From Flavobacterium geliluteum (GTDB lineage: Bacteria > Bacteroidota > Bacteroidia > Flavobacteriales > Flavobacteriaceae): 64,000 nucleotides of DNA. This document shows positions 8,758-17,582 of this stretch, one piece after another; the first letter of the stretch is position 1; every line of letters starts with the position of its first letter. The notes beneath the pieces are model-generated. The model made no database searches. It was given only the letters and a program-made list of their open reading frames with translations, and had not been told where the DNA came from. The translations under genes were made by a program, and so were the position numbers. Location: the NCBI RefSeq assembly GCF_017948595.1, contig NZ_JAGFBV010000004.1, positions 62,001-126,000 of the forward strand, written 5' to 3'.

Positions 8758-9987
8758 TTAATGCGAAATATGAGTTTCTTCATCTGGCGATACATCAACT
8801 TTTTGTTTGATAAAACGCTTTCCAATATTGAGAAAAACAAATGCGATAATGGTTGTTACGGTCATAATAGCAACCATTGGTGTTATTGAATCCTTTACAA
8901 AAATTCCAACCGCAAAAGAAGCCAAAGCACCTAATCCCAGCTGAATGGCACCCATTAAAGCAGAAGCACTTCCGGCATTTTTGGCAAAAGGAGCCATTGT
9001 CAGACCAGCAGTATTGGGGTTTGAAATTCCTAAACACGCCAAAAACAAAAACAGCATACCAATAGTTTCATACAATCCTAATAAATTATTTAAAGAAAGT
9101 AACAGAAAAACAATACTCACCACAGATTGTAAAACCAAAGCACCAAAAATCATTTGTTCGCTGGAAAATCTTTTCAATAAAATAGAATTTAACTGACTGG
9201 AGCCAATAAAACTAACCGACATAAAGGCAAAAATCCATCCGTATGTTTTGGCATCTACATGGTAAATATCCATAAAAATGGTAGGAGAAGCCGCCACATA
9301 AGTAAACAATCCCGAAAAAGCAATCGAACCCGTAAAGGCATACGTATAAAATTGAGGTTCTTTAAGCACCTTTAGAAAGTTGGTAATAATGGGTTTGGGC
9401 TTTAGCGAAATTGTAGTATCTGGTTTGTAGCTGTTGGGCAAACCTATCTGCGAAGCCACCAAAATAGCAATTCCCATACACATTAAAATAAAGAAGACTG
9501 TGTGCCAGCCATAATCCTCGGTTACATAACCTCCAATTGTGGGTGCCAGCATTGGTGATAGCCCAAGGACAAGCATCAATAATGAAAATACTTTCGGAAT
9601 GTCTTTTACAGGAAATAAATCTCGAACCATGGCTACTGAAGCCACTGTCGCTGCACAACTGCCAATGGCCTGCATAAAACGTAAAAGTATAAAATAATCA
9701 ATATTTGTAACATAAATACATCCTAAAGAAGCAAGAATATAAACCATAATACCTACAAACAAAGGCTTTTTTCGTCCGAAACGATCTAATAAAGGACCAT
9801 AAAGTAATTGTCCGACTGAAATTCCGATGAAATAACTGGACAAACTCATCGAAACTTTGGCGATAGTTGTGTTTAAATCTTTTGCAATACCCGAAAAACC
9901 AGGCAAGTACATATCGATAGAAAAAGGTCCAAGGGCTGTTAGAAAGCCTAATATAAGGATGAGTTTAATGTATTTTTTTGTTGTCAT
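8758..9987 (-). CDS. Bcr/CflA family multidrug efflux MFS transporter
   Basis: A protein of about 410 aa with twelve predicted membrane helices, of the drug:H+ antiporter-1 type. The N-terminal SIDMYLPGF motif (helix 1) and LYGPLLDRFGRKKPLF (the MFS loop 2-3 motif) identify the Bcr/CflA group, which exports bicyclomycin, sulfonamides or chloramphenicol in other bacteria. I start it at the ATG at 9987; the frame extends to a TTG at 9996, which is less likely. The cytoplasmic C-terminus (DVSPDEETHISH) is acidic. Substrate here is unknown. It stands alone, divergent from a secreted protein gene. Confidence 0.9.
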   Translation of the reverse strand: MTTKKYIKLILILGFLTALGPFSIDMYLPGFSGIAKDLNTTIAKVSMSLSSYFIGISVGQLLYGPLLDRFGRKKPLFVGIMVYILASLGCIYVTNIDYFILLRFMQAIGSCAATVASVAMVRDLFPVKDIPKVFSLLMLVLGLSPMLAPTIGGYVTEDYGWHTVFFILMCMGIAILVASQIGLPNSYKPDTTISLKPKPIITNFLKVLKEPQFYTYAFTGSIAFSGLFTYVAASPTIFMDIYHVDAKTYGWIFAFMSVSFIGSSQLNSILLKRFSSEQMIFGALVLQSVVSIVFLLLSLNNLLGLYETIGMLFLFLACLGISNPNTAGLTMAPFAKNAGSASALMGAIQLGLGALASFAVGIFVKDSITPMVAIMTVTTIIAFVFLNIGKRFIKQKVDVSPDEETHISH

Positions 9988-10202
9988 TTGCTTCAAAAAC
10001 TGCTTTTATTTTTTTTGCAAAGGTAAAAATTTACTATCGGATCACGTATAATAATTACTTTTTATGACAAAAGTGGTTATTCTGTAAGTTTTGAGAAATG
10101 TTCTGAAACTCATAACAATGACTTGTGTAGTACCTTAGTACCATAATATTCCTCTATAAAAGAGAGTGTTTAAAAACCAATAATAATCTAATAATAAAAA
10201 TT

Positions 10203-10628
10203 ATGAAAAAGTACATTTTATTTTTTACGCTTATTTGTGCAAGCGTTTCTTTTGCTCAAACGATTACTACTAAAATTGAAGAAGTGAGCGTTAGCCAATA
10301 CGAGCTGCTAAAAAAAGTAAATGAGTTTTATCCAGACATTACTCTAAACAAAAACATCACAAATTTCTATGCAGATGATAAAATCATTGATTCTCAACAA
10401 GAATTTGACTTAAGAGGATCAAGTTTCTCAAAATACAAATTAGGAATTGAGCCAGATAACCAAAAACTTCTTTATCAGTACACTACAAAAGAAGGAGCAA
10501 CAGTTTACGGTGATATCACGGTTTTTAACGGTAATGTTTTAAGAACTAAATTTGATAAAGCAACAAACGAAATCGAAGTTTCTATGAATGGTAAAGCTGT
10601 TTATGTGAAAAAAAATAAGAAAAAATAA
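10203..10628 (+). CDS. Secreted protein of unknown function, 141 aa
   Basis: The N-terminus MKKYILFFTLICASVSFAQ is a clear Sec signal peptide ending in the FAQ cleavage site common in Bacteroidota. The mature part of about 120 residues is mixed alpha/beta with no known motif and a lysine-rich end (YVKKNKKK). It is probably periplasmic. A TAGTACC sequence is repeated directly upstream (about 10128-10142). A terminator follows at 10651. I do not recognise the family. Confidence 0.75.
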   Translation: MKKYILFFTLICASVSFAQTITTKIEEVSVSQYELLKKVNEFYPDITLNKNITNFYADDKIIDSQQEFDLRGSSFSKYKLGIEPDNQKLLYQYTTKEGATVYGDITVFNGNVLRTKFDKATNEIEVSMNGKAVYVKKNKKK

Positions 10629-10650
10629 ATTTCTACTCTTTAGACTTTCA

Positions 10651-10677
10651 AAGCACCATTTTATGGTGCTTTTTTTT
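10651..10677 (+). terminator. Intrinsic terminator after the secreted protein gene
   Basis: AAGCACCAT / ATGGTGCTT stem with a 3-nt loop, followed by a run of T. It lies 22 bp after the stop codon at 10628. Confidence 0.8.
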
Positions 10678-10820
10678 GTTTTTGTGGAGTTTAGTGAATG
10701 AATATTTTACTTGCATAATTGGTGTAAAAAAGTTGGATTTGATTATTATTACATTAATATTTAGAACCGAAAAACAGGAAAATATATTTCTAGACAATAC
10801 TGTAATGATTACATAATAGA

Positions 10821-10846
10821 TAAACCTTTGTATTGAGTTACAAAGG
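10821..10846 (-). terminator. Hairpin over the end of the orphan membrane protein gene
   Basis: AACCTTTGTA and TACAAAGGTT arms flank ATTGAGT and include the stop codon at 10838-10840 of the minus-strand gene. The sequence after it on the minus strand is only moderately T-rich, so termination is plausible but not certain. Confidence 0.4.
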
Positions 10847-11407
10847 TTTTTTATTGATTAACGATTTATAAAATTCATCTTCATAACTAATAATAAATCC
10901 AGTTACTAAAATTCCAAATAATCCTCCAATAAATGAAGTAAAGCCTTTGTAAATTACAATTGTAAAATTGCTTACGTGTATTTCGTTTGGCAAAAGAAAA
11001 GCAATAAAAAGGTATAGAAACCCAAACAAAAAATTAATTCCTTTATGTTTTGTCGGAATAAAGACAAATGCTGAAGATGTTATTGTAATTAATCTAATAC
11101 AGTTACAAAAAAATCTAATAGCTTCAGAATCATTTTTTGGATAAGTATTATCAATATTACCTTCAAAGTATATACCTAATGTTCTAACTGTAAACTCAAG
11201 TAACACACAAGCTATAAATGTTACAGGAATAAAAACTATTAGTTTTAAAACATTTTTTACTTTTGAATTAAAGAGAAATTCATATTTTCTAAACGATTCA
11301 TTTTGTTTCATCTTAGCAGTTCTCGACGAAATAAAACTATAAGCAAAGAAAAAAGCAATAATCCAAATAGGACTATATTCGACAACTTTTGAAATAAACT
11401 CTGACAT
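10838..11407 (-). CDS. Orphan membrane protein, 189 aa
   Basis: A 189-aa protein with about five hydrophobic segments: around residues 12-27, 52-75, 105-120, 125-142 and 150-172. It has no motif I can link to a family. The gene and its surroundings are more AT-rich than neighbouring genes and use many ATA/AAA/TTT codons, and it lies in an island with otherwise non-coding DNA from 10.68 to 11.91 kb. This hints at recent acquisition, but the coding frame is clean. The ATG at 11407 is the only early start. Confidence 0.6.
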   Translation of the reverse strand: MSEFISKVVEYSPIWIIAFFFAYSFISSRTAKMKQNESFRKYEFLFNSKVKNVLKLIVFIPVTFIACVLLEFTVRTLGIYFEGNIDNTYPKNDSEAIRFFCNCIRLITITSSAFVFIPTKHKGINFLFGFLYLFIAFLLPNEIHVSNFTIVIYKGFTSFIGGLFGILVTGFIISYEDEFYKSLINKKPL

Positions 11408-11912
<505 letters not shown>

Positions 11913-13826
11913 ATGAATACTATTGCTGAGCATATTGCAGATTTTTTAAAAGAATACCCGCCATTTGACAATCTAACTTTTCAAGAATTATCTGAAATTG
12001 CTTCTAATATTCATGTACTGAATTTAGAAAAAAACGCTATTTTGTTCCAGATTAATGACGTATTGCACGATAGTTTTTACGTTGTTGCCAGCGGAACGAT
12101 CAATCTGAGCACCATTGCTGATGCAGAGGAAACAATTCTAAATAAATGTCATGAAGGTGACGTTTTTGGACTTCGCCCGTTTTTTGCCAAGAACAATTAT
12201 ATGATGACGGCAAAAGCACGGGAAGAAAGTATCATTTACGCCATTCCGATAGCTGTTTTTAGACCTTTTGTCGCCAATAATTCTAATGTACTGAATTTTC
12301 TGTTAGAAAGTTTCGCTGTAAACTCGCGTCATACAAAAGACACTGTATCGGGCAGCAAACAAATTTCAGACACGGGTTTCTATGTAGACCAACAGACTGA
12401 AATGCAATACATTCAGTCACTTTCATACAACAATTCGCCTCTTACAGCTGATCAAAACAGTATTGTAAAAGATGTCGCGCAATTGATGACAAATGCAATG
12501 GTCGACAATGTTGTCGTTACCGAAAAAAAGCATCCGATTGGTATTGTTACAGAAGCCGATTTATCGTCAAAAATTGCAACAGGACGCTATCCTATTACCG
12601 AGACTATCGATAAAATCATGTCGTCTCCGGTGGTTACCGTTATTGAAAATGTTTCTTTGGCCGAAGCACAATTATTGATGCTAAAACACAATGTTTCGCA
12701 CTTGTGCGTTACCAAAGATGGCACAAGTAAATCTGTTGTAAAAGGAATTATTTCTGAGCACGATTTAATTGTTGCGCAAGCCAGTAATCCCGGGGTCTTG
12801 ATCAAAGAAATCAAACGTGCACAACTGGCAAAAGATTTAAAACAAATACGCGATCGTTTGTCAGATTTGATTCAAAATTCAATTCAAAAAAATGTACCGC
12901 TATCTCATATTACAAACATTGCTGGAGAGATTAATTTGGCCATCATCAGGCGTGCTGTAGAGCTGTCTATTTTAGATTTGGGCTCCCCTCCTGCTCGTTT
13001 TGCATGGTTAAGCACTGGTAGTCAAGGACGTAAAGAACAATTATTGCTTACCGATCAGGATAGTATTTTGATTTTTGAAGATGTGGCTCCAGAAAAATAC
13101 CGTGATGTAAAAGATTATTTTTTAAGATTGGCCAAAAGAACTTCTTCTATCTTAGAAAAAGTTGGTTACAGTTATTGCCCTAACGGACACATGGGAAGCA
13201 ATATGTTGTGGTGTAAATCATTGACAGACTGGACAAAACAATACAATAGTTGGATGAATACTCCAGGTGAAAACAGTAATGATTTGAGCAGTATTTTCTT
13301 TGATTATGAAATTGTTTTTGGTGAACCTAAAATTGAGGAAGCACTGGAAAATGTTATTTTCAAAAATGCGACCAATAACACTCTTTTCTTTGATTTCTTA
13401 GGAAATGATGCATTACGAAAAAATTCGCCTTTGAGTTTCTTCAAAAAGTTAATTTTGGAGGAAGAAGGACCGCATAAAGGAAAATTTGATATAAAAACAA
13501 GAGCCTTGATGCCGTTGATCGATTCTGCACGCCTCTTAATTTTGAGTTCAAACATCAAAGGAATTAAAAATACTTATTTAAGATTCAAGCAATTGGCAAT
13601 AACCGATTCTAAAAATGCTGAAATTTATTTGAGCTGTGCCGAAGCTTTTTTGACCTTGTCTAAATTTAGAACGATCGAAGGATTAAAAAATGATGATTCT
13701 GGTGAATATGTTAATATCAAGGAGTTTTCTAAAATTGACAGAGAGAAATTAAAAAATGCTTTGCAGCCTATGAAAGATCTTGAGGAGCTTATTAAGAGCA
13801 AATTTCAACTTACACAATTTTCATAA
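11913..13826 (+). CDS. cNMP-binding/CBS/DUF294 nucleotidyltransferase-like protein
   Basis: A 637-aa cytoplasmic signalling protein with four parts. Residues about 15-135 form a cyclic nucleotide-binding-like jelly roll, 155-290 a pair of CBS domains that usually bind adenosine nucleotides, 320-450 a DUF294 nucleotidyltransferase domain with GSQGRKEQLLLTDQDS near residue 368, and the remainder a helical DUF294 C-terminal domain. The nucleotidyltransferase motif keeps both acidic residues of the GlnD type, so it may be active. The DnaQ-like exonuclease gene follows after 2 bp, so they form an operon. In other bacteria this pair lies beside acetate uptake and acs genes; here acs is 35 kb away. 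Confidence 0.88.
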   Translation: MNTIAEHIADFLKEYPPFDNLTFQELSEIASNIHVLNLEKNAILFQINDVLHDSFYVVASGTINLSTIADAEETILNKCHEGDVFGLRPFFAKNNYMMTAKAREESIIYAIPIAVFRPFVANNSNVLNFLLESFAVNSRHTKDTVSGSKQISDTGFYVDQQTEMQYIQSLSYNNSPLTADQNSIVKDVAQLMTNAMVDNVVVTEKKHPIGIVTEADLSSKIATGRYPITETIDKIMSSPVVTVIENVSLAEAQLLMLKHNVSHLCVTKDGTSKSVVKGIISEHDLIVAQASNPGVLIKEIKRAQLAKDLKQIRDRLSDLIQNSIQKNVPLSHITNIAGEINLAIIRRAVELSILDLGSPPARFAWLSTGSQGRKEQLLLTDQDSILIFEDVAPEKYRDVKDYFLRLAKRTSSILEKVGYSYCPNGHMGSNMLWCKSLTDWTKQYNSWMNTPGENSNDLSSIFFDYEIVFGEPKIEEALENVIFKNATNNTLFFDFLGNDALRKNSPLSFFKKLILEEEGPHKGKFDIKTRALMPLIDSARLLILSSNIKGIKNTYLRFKQLAITDSKNAEIYLSCAEAFLTLSKFRTIEGLKNDDSGEYVNIKEFSKIDREKLKNALQPMKDLEELIKSKFQLTQFS

Positions 13827-13828
13827 AC

Positions 13829-14425
13829 ATGTTAGACTGGCTTAAAAATATAAATAAAGAACATCCGGAATTCTGGAAAAACTACTTAACAAAATTCGAT
13901 TCAAAACCGAATAGATTTGTTGTACTTTCTACTGAAACTTCTGGTTTAAACCCAGATAAGGATGTTATTTTGTCAGTGGGCGCTTTTGCTATTGTAGAGG
14001 ATGCCATTATAATCAAAGATAGCTTTGAGAGCGTTTTGCTTCAATATCAATTCCTGCAAGATCATCAGCTCTCGAATGATTTTATTATTGATAGCAAAAT
14101 GAAGAAACTTACTGAACCAGAAGCAATTGAGTCATTAATTGACTTCATTGGCAATGCTGTATTGGTCGGACATCATATCAATTTTAATATAGAAATGCTC
14201 AACGAGGCGCTGGAACGACTAGATTGCGGCAGACTTAGAAACGAAGCACTAGATGTAGACATGATGTACAGAAAGCACAAGGATATCACCGATAAGGAAT
14301 TTACGCTAGATGATTTATGTGAAATTTATAAAATCCCAAAAAGCGACAGACCTTCTACTTCTGAAAATGCCTATAGAATTGCACTTTTATTCTTAAAATT
14401 AAAATCAAGATTGGGAATTAAATAA
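13829..14425 (+). CDS. DnaQ-like 3'-5' exonuclease (PolC-type)
   Basis: A 198-aa DEDD-family exonuclease. Exo I appears as STETSGLNPDKD, where the usual first aspartate before the conserved glutamate is replaced by serine-threonine (normally DxET). Exo II is GHHINFNIEML, with asparagine where DnaQ has aspartate (normally HNxxFD). Exo III is present near residue 167-180 (SENAYRIALLFL), again without the HxAxxD pattern. So several metal ligands look substituted and catalysis may be lost. It starts 2 bp after the DUF294 gene and almost certainly acts with it. A terminator follows at 14461. Confidence 0.8.
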   Translation: MLDWLKNINKEHPEFWKNYLTKFDSKPNRFVVLSTETSGLNPDKDVILSVGAFAIVEDAIIIKDSFESVLLQYQFLQDHQLSNDFIIDSKMKKLTEPEAIESLIDFIGNAVLVGHHINFNIEMLNEALERLDCGRLRNEALDVDMMYRKHKDITDKEFTLDDLCEIYKIPKSDRPSTSENAYRIALLFLKLKSRLGIK

Positions 14426-14460
14426 AATATTAAGATATTCTATGTTAAATCTAAAACCAA

Positions 14461-14490
14461 AAGACTTTGTATCAACACAAGGTCTTTTTT
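14461..14490 (+). terminator. Intrinsic terminator after the DUF294-exonuclease operon
   Basis: AAGACTTTGT / ACAAGGTCTT stem with a 6-nt loop and a T tail. The single T-G pair is a wobble on the plus-strand RNA, which fits plus-strand transcription. Confidence 0.75.
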
Positions 14491-14492
14491 TA

Positions 14493-14500
14493 TATCTTTG
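14493..14500 (+). promoter_or_regulatory. Candidate -7 element of the 46-aa protein gene
   Basis: TATCTTTG matches TAnnTTTG exactly and lies right after the terminator and 28 bp before the ATG at 14529. Confidence 0.4.
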
Positions 14501-14528
14501 AAAAAATCTATGCAAAAATCTACCTACT

Positions 14529-14669
14529 ATGTATAAAATTCTAGCCCGACTCAACAAAATTCTATTACCTAGTTTTACCAAAAAAGGTTTAGATATTTCG
14601 AAAGCAAAAAAATGGCAAATGGCGATCATTGGCTATCGTGCTTATGTTACAAAACGAGCTTTGGGATAA
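14529..14669 (+). CDS. Small basic protein, 46 aa
   Basis: A short gene with ATG at 14529 and TAA at 14667-14669. The product starts MYKILARLNKILLPSF and ends AYVTKRALG; it is strongly basic (about ten Lys/Arg) with two amphipathic helical stretches around a central SKAKKWQMAIIGY. I recall very similar 45-50 aa proteins throughout Flavobacterium, sometimes labelled SsrA-binding protein, although they are far too short to be SmpB. A promoter-like TATCTTTG upstream and a terminator before it support an independent gene. Function unknown. Confidence 0.7.
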   Translation: MYKILARLNKILLPSFTKKGLDISKAKKWQMAIIGYRAYVTKRALG

Positions 14670-14746
14670 ACAATTTTATTATTCCGCAAGATTATTGATA
14701 ACGCATTCTTTTTTGTCAGGTATTTTGTTGCTTTTATTTTTTTAAT

Positions 14747-15346
14747 ATGAAATTTTTTTTCGCTATAACTTTTTCCCTGATTTGTTTATCTGTTTTAGGA
14801 CAAGGTATCAAAGAGCAATTAAAGTCAATAAATACGATTGATCAGGCCAATGAATTTATTGAAAGCCATTCAGAACTTCAAAGTGAAATCTGGAAAGTTA
14901 ATCCCGAAATTGAAACGAATTTAGCGTATAAAATTTTTAACAAGAAGAAACCAGGTGATGTTTTCTCGGATCAAAATGGTCTTTATAAAGTTATTAATTC
15001 GAAAAAAACCAATGCCTTCAGGGTAAGTTATATTTTTTTGGATGGAAATAAAATTTCGATACAATCGATAAATGATTTGCGAAATACTATTTTGAAAAAA
15101 TACAAAAACGGAATTTCTTTTACTGATCTGGCCAATGAATACAACATGGACAGCAATAAAAACGGTGATTTAGGCTGGTTTGCGGAAGGCATGATGGTAA
15201 AAGAATTTGAAGCAGCCGTAAAAAATCACCTCCAAAATGATATTTTTACTGTTGATCTGAATCAGCAAAAATGGTATTATGTTGTCTATAAAACATTCAC
15301 TGACAGAAAAGTAGATGAATTGACTATTTTAAAAATTAGAAGCTAA
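14747..15346 (+). CDS. Parvulin-type peptidylprolyl isomerase, exported
   Basis: A 199-aa protein with a Sec signal peptide (FAITFSLICLSVLGQ) and one parvulin-like PPIase domain at about residues 80-195. The domain features FRVSYIFLDGN in place of the usual ASHIL strand, FTDLANEYNMDSNKNGDLGWF, which is the signature for this fold, and FEAAVKNHLQNDIF. It should assist folding of periplasmic or outer-membrane proteins. The N-terminal part is short compared with SurA. The EamA permease gene starts 8 bp after its stop, so they are probably co-transcribed. Confidence 0.85.
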   Translation: MKFFFAITFSLICLSVLGQGIKEQLKSINTIDQANEFIESHSELQSEIWKVNPEIETNLAYKIFNKKKPGDVFSDQNGLYKVINSKKTNAFRVSYIFLDGNKISIQSINDLRNTILKKYKNGISFTDLANEYNMDSNKNGDLGWFAEGMMVKEFEAAVKNHLQNDIFTVDLNQQKWYYVVYKTFTDRKVDELTILKIRS

Positions 15347-15354
15347 ATTTGAAC

Positions 15355-16200
15355 ATGAAAAATAAAGAATTTAATATTCCTCCTGTACCGGCAGTTCTTT
15401 TAGCTATCATTAGTGTTCAAAGTGGCGCAGCAATTGCCAAAACTCTTTTTCCTGCAATTGGAGCGGCGGGCACGGCATCTATTCGAATCGGAATTTCGGC
15501 TCTAATTTTATTGTTGGCGTATCGACCGAATTTATTTCAAATTACACCCAAACAATGGCGAATAGTCATTCCGTACGGACTGTCTTTGGGAGCCATGAAC
15601 TTGATTTTTTATCTCGCTATAGAAAGAATTCCAATTGGGCTCGCTGTTACACTTGAATTTATCGGGCCTTTGTTAGTTGCTATAATTGGTTCTAAACGCC
15701 TGGTTGATTATTGTTGGGTAGTACTGGCTGCAGCAGGAATCGCCTTGATTGCTCCGTGGACCAATACCCGAATTGATTCTTTGGGTGTTTTATTTGCGCT
15801 TGTTGCGGGAGCGCTTTGGGCTGCTTATATTGTTTTGGGAGGGAAAATTTCTAAAATAATGAACGGTGGTCAGGCCGTTTCTACAGGAATGCTTTTTGCT
15901 GCAATTCTTATTCTCCCTTTTGGTTTTTACGAGAACGGATTTGCGAATCTCACTCCAAAATTCTTTGGTATGGGTGTCGCACTTGCACTTTTATCAAGTG
16001 CTATTCCGTTTACATTAGAAATGAAAGCTTTAGGCCAACTTCCTCCACGTACTTTTAGTATCTTAATGAGTTTAGAACCTGCAGCAGCAGCCATTTGCGC
16101 CTTTATATTTTTACAAGAAAATCTAACTTTTTACGAAATTTTGGCAGTAATTTGTGTTGTAATAGCTTCTGCCGGATCAACTTTGACGGCCAAGAAATAA
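15355..16200 (+). CDS. EamA family (RhtA-like) transporter
   Basis: A 281-aa protein with ten predicted membrane helices formed by two EamA repeats. It resembles RhtA, the threonine/homoserine exporter: FPAIGAAGTASIRIGISALIL in helix 2, ERIPIGLAVTLEFIGPLLVA in helix 4, and SLEPAAAAICAFIFLQE in the second repeat. A role in export of amino acids or related metabolites is likely. The ATG at 15355 is preferred over the TTG six bases upstream. It lies 8 bp downstream of the parvulin gene. Confidence 0.88.
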   Translation: MKNKEFNIPPVPAVLLAIISVQSGAAIAKTLFPAIGAAGTASIRIGISALILLLAYRPNLFQITPKQWRIVIPYGLSLGAMNLIFYLAIERIPIGLAVTLEFIGPLLVAIIGSKRLVDYCWVVLAAAGIALIAPWTNTRIDSLGVLFALVAGALWAAYIVLGGKISKIMNGGQAVSTGMLFAAILILPFGFYENGFANLTPKFFGMGVALALLSSAIPFTLEMKALGQLPPRTFSILMSLEPAAAAICAFIFLQENLTFYEILAVICVVIASAGSTLTAKK

Positions 16201-16225
16201 ATTTACAAAATTCTAAATACTTAAA

Positions 16226-16266
16226 AATTCCAAACTCCAACTTTTTAAAAATTGGAATTTGGAATT
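16226..16266. terminator. Hairpin between converging EamA and fasciclin genes
   Basis: AATTCCAAACTCCAA and its imperfect inverse TTGGAATTTGGAATT are joined through a TTTTT/AAAAA segment. It probably ends transcription from both sides. It resembles a common Flavobacterium intergenic repeat. Confidence 0.55.
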
Positions 16267-16290
16267 TAGGTTTTAAATTTTAAAAGAGTA

Positions 16291-16845
16291 TTACATTTTT
16301 GGCAATAATACTGTATCAACTACATGAATTACACCATTTGATTGGTTAACATCTGCAATTGTTACTTTAGATTTGTTTCCACCTTCATCTGTGATGTATA
16401 AATCTTTTCCTTGCATCCAGGCAGTCAAAGTACCACCACTAACTGTTGTAAAAGTTGCTTTTCCGTTACCGGCTTTTATTGCTTTTGCAATATCAGAGGC
16501 ATTCATTTTTCCTGCAACAACATGATAGGTTAACACCGTTTGTAATGTTTTAAGATTTTCAGGTTTCAATAATGTATCTACTGTTCCTGCAGGCAATTTA
16601 TCAAACGCGGCATTTGTTGGGGCAAAAACGGTAAATGGTCCTTTACTTTGTAATGTTTCTACTAATCCAGCAGCTTTTACAGCGGCTACCAATGTAGTGT
16701 GATCTTTTGAGTTAACTGCGTTTTCTACAATATTTTTATTTGGATACATGGCTGCTCCACCAACCATTACTGTTTTTTGAGCAAATGATGTAAATCCAAA
16801 TCCTAATGCTAATACTGCTACGGCTAAAAAATTTCTAGTTTTCAT
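16291..16845 (-). CDS. Secreted fasciclin (FAS1) domain protein
   Basis: A 184-aa protein with a Sec signal (MKTRNFLAVAVLALGFGFTSFAQ) and one FAS1 domain from about residue 40 to the end. Family motifs are GPFTVFAPTNAAFDKLP (H1 box), LTYHVVAGKM, and NGVIHVVDTVLLP (H2 box). FAS1 proteins mediate adhesion or binding at the cell surface; no sorting domain follows, so it is probably periplasmic or released. The length is normal for single-domain bacterial FAS1 proteins. It is transcribed alone. Confidence 0.93.
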   Translation of the reverse strand: MKTRNFLAVAVLALGFGFTSFAQKTVMVGGAAMYPNKNIVENAVNSKDHTTLVAAVKAAGLVETLQSKGPFTVFAPTNAAFDKLPAGTVDTLLKPENLKTLQTVLTYHVVAGKMNASDIAKAIKAGNGKATFTTVSGGTLTAWMQGKDLYITDEGGNKSKVTIADVNQSNGVIHVVDTVLLPKM

Positions 16846-17054
16846 AATTAATGTTTTAAGTTATAAGCTCATTTACGGCGTAAGATTCGTTTTGGTTTTA
16901 TAAAAAAATTAAAAAAGAGATCCCTTTATTAAAACATTATAAAAAAACACTGTAAAACAAGGCTTTACTGATTAAAATTATTTTTAAAAATTTTTCGATT
17001 CCGTGCCTTTTTGGTATTCTTTTTTTCGATAACTTTAATAAAAATTAGCTCAAT

Positions 17055-17582
17055 ATGCAAAATCTACCAAAAAAAGTAAGAAGTAAAAAGTTAAATACAC
17101 GAGTTGATTTGACCGCAATGGTGAGTGTTTCTTTTTTATTGATCATCTTTTTTATGGTGACAATTGAATTGGCAAAACCAAAAGGTATTGATTTAAGTTT
17201 ACCTGATAATGGTTTGACTTGTGGTCGTTATGGACGTGGTTGTGGTGAAGACCGAACAATAACAATACTGCTGGGTGAAAATAATAAATTAGTATCTTAT
17301 ATGGGAATTTTAGCAAGCCCTATAGCTCCAGCTAGAGAAATAGAATATGGTAAAAATGGAATACGTAAAGAACTTTTAAGGAGAAATAAAAGCGAATTTG
17401 AATATTCAAGTTATAAAGGACGATCAGGAAGAGGCGCGATTGTAATCATAAAACCAAGTAAAAAATGCAACTTTAAAAATTTGGTTGACATTTTGGATGA
17501 AATGGCAATTGCAAAAATTGAGACCTACGCAATTGTAAACGACTTCACTCCTGAAGAATCAAAATTATTGGCTTTGAAATAA
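17055..17582 (+). CDS. ExbD/TolR-like protein lacking the key membrane aspartate
   Basis: A 175-aa protein with a basic N-terminus, one membrane helix (about residues 23-43, AMVSVSFLLIIFFMVTIEL) and a periplasmic domain, the ExbD layout. ExbD proteins couple proton flow to TonB. In classic ExbD the helix begins with PMVDV or PFIDV, whose aspartate carries protons; here that place reads AMVSV, with serine. The glycine/cysteine segment TCGRYGRGCGED is also unusual. No exbB or tonB gene is adjacent. It may be a structural or regulatory relative rather than a working energiser. I am fairly sure of the family. Confidence 0.75.
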   Translation: MQNLPKKVRSKKLNTRVDLTAMVSVSFLLIIFFMVTIELAKPKGIDLSLPDNGLTCGRYGRGCGEDRTITILLGENNKLVSYMGILASPIAPAREIEYGKNGIRKELLRRNKSEFEYSSYKGRSGRGAIVIIKPSKKCNFKNLVDILDEMAIAKIETYAIVNDFTPEESKLLALK

